Positions 12,581 to 12,800 of a DNA stretch of 12,800 nt are shown here, one piece after another. The first letter of the stretch is position 1. Each line of letters begins with the position of its first letter. Location: NCBI RefSeq assembly GCF_946885725.1, contig NZ_CAMPGZ010000123.1, positions 1-12,800 on the forward strand, written 5' to 3'. Origin of the DNA: an uncultured Nocardioides sp. (GTDB lineage Bacteria; Actinomycetota; Actinomycetes; Propionibacteriales; Nocardioidaceae). The notes below the pieces were generated by a model that saw only the letters and a program-made list of their open reading frames with translations, was not told the DNA's origin and did not search any database. A program made the translations under genes and the position numbers.

Positions 12581-12800
12581 ATGACATTTACCGTGGGCGA
12601 AACGGTTGTTTACCCGAATCACGGCGCAGCGGTCATCGAGGACATCGAAACCCGACAGATCAAGGGGGAGGACAAGCAGTACCTGGTGCTGCGCATCGTC
12701 GCCCAGCAGGATCTCGTGGTGCGCGTCCCCGCTTGCAACCTGGATCTCGTCGGCGTCCGTGACGTCGTCGACAAGGAGGGTCTGGACCGCGTCTTCGACG
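12581..12800 (+). CDS. carD: CarD/CdnL-family RNA polymerase-binding regulator, N-terminal part
   Basis: First 73 codons of a gene cut by the right edge. The product begins [20 protein letters not shown] and continues [37 protein letters not shown], the RNA polymerase interaction domain (Tudor-like, binding the beta subunit) of CarD. CarD stabilises open promoter complexes, notably at rRNA promoters, and is essential in mycobacteria. The full protein is normally about 160 aa; the helical DNA-binding C-terminal domain would lie beyond the window. The ATG is fixed by family conservation and by the strong ribosome binding site upstream. ubiA and lpqE lie divergent to it, similar to the carD-lpqE pairing in Mycobacterium. 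Confidence 0.95.
   Translation, partial: MTFTVGETVVYPNHGAAVIEDIETRQIKGEDKQYLVLRIVAQQDLVVRVPACNLDLVGVRDVVDKEGLDRVFD

Overview
The window is a high-GC (roughly 70%) chromosomal segment with GTG starts, strong third-position GC bias and an actinobacterial gene set (senX3-regX3, a mycothiol-dependent isomerase family protein, an LpqE-like lipoprotein, carD, and a DUF222/HNH protein with a mycobacterial-type LexA box). It looks most like Nocardioides or a close relative in the Propionibacteriales. The genus is an inference from style and gene set, not a database match. No tRNA, rRNA, CRISPR array or insertion sequence is visible.

Left arm (1-3479, all minus strand). senX3-regX3 is a translationally coupled two-component pair. 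An EamA/DMT exporter follows, then a small two-helix membrane protein that seems to be frameshifted near its 3' end, and then the start of a DUF222/HNH nuclease-like gene. A LexA (SOS) box matching 11 of 12 consensus bases lies just upstream of the nuclease-like gene.

Centre (3480-10269, plus strand). A textbook PHO box (11-nt direct repeats beginning GTTCACC) sits between senX3 and a divergent gene for a maleylpyruvate isomerase/DinB-fold, mycothiol-dependent type protein. It also supplies a plausible -35 element for the rightward gene. Next is an unrecognised three-gene cassette: a 100-aa helical WXG100/EspC-like protein, a 720-aa acidic protein with an N-terminal WXG100-like module, and an acidic lipoprotein. 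The last two are translationally coupled. This cassette is the best candidate for an undescribed, type VII secretion-related system. A DrrA-type ABC ATPase with two ABC-2 permeases follows, forming a complete drug/lipid-type exporter.

Right arm (10280-12324, minus strand). The genes are 2,3-bisphosphoglycerate-dependent phosphoglycerate mutase, an LpqE-like lipoprotein and a short UbiA-family prenyltransferase. The window ends with the start of carD on the plus strand. carD has a recognisable -10, a strong ribosome binding site overlapped by a small hairpin, and an upstream intergenic region with mutually exclusive inverted repeats.

A theme across the window is candidate leaderless transcription. 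At least five genes (senX3, the DMT exporter, the ABC ATPase, gpmA and ubiA) have a -10-like hexamer ending 6-7 nt before the start codon and no clear Shine-Dalgarno sequence.
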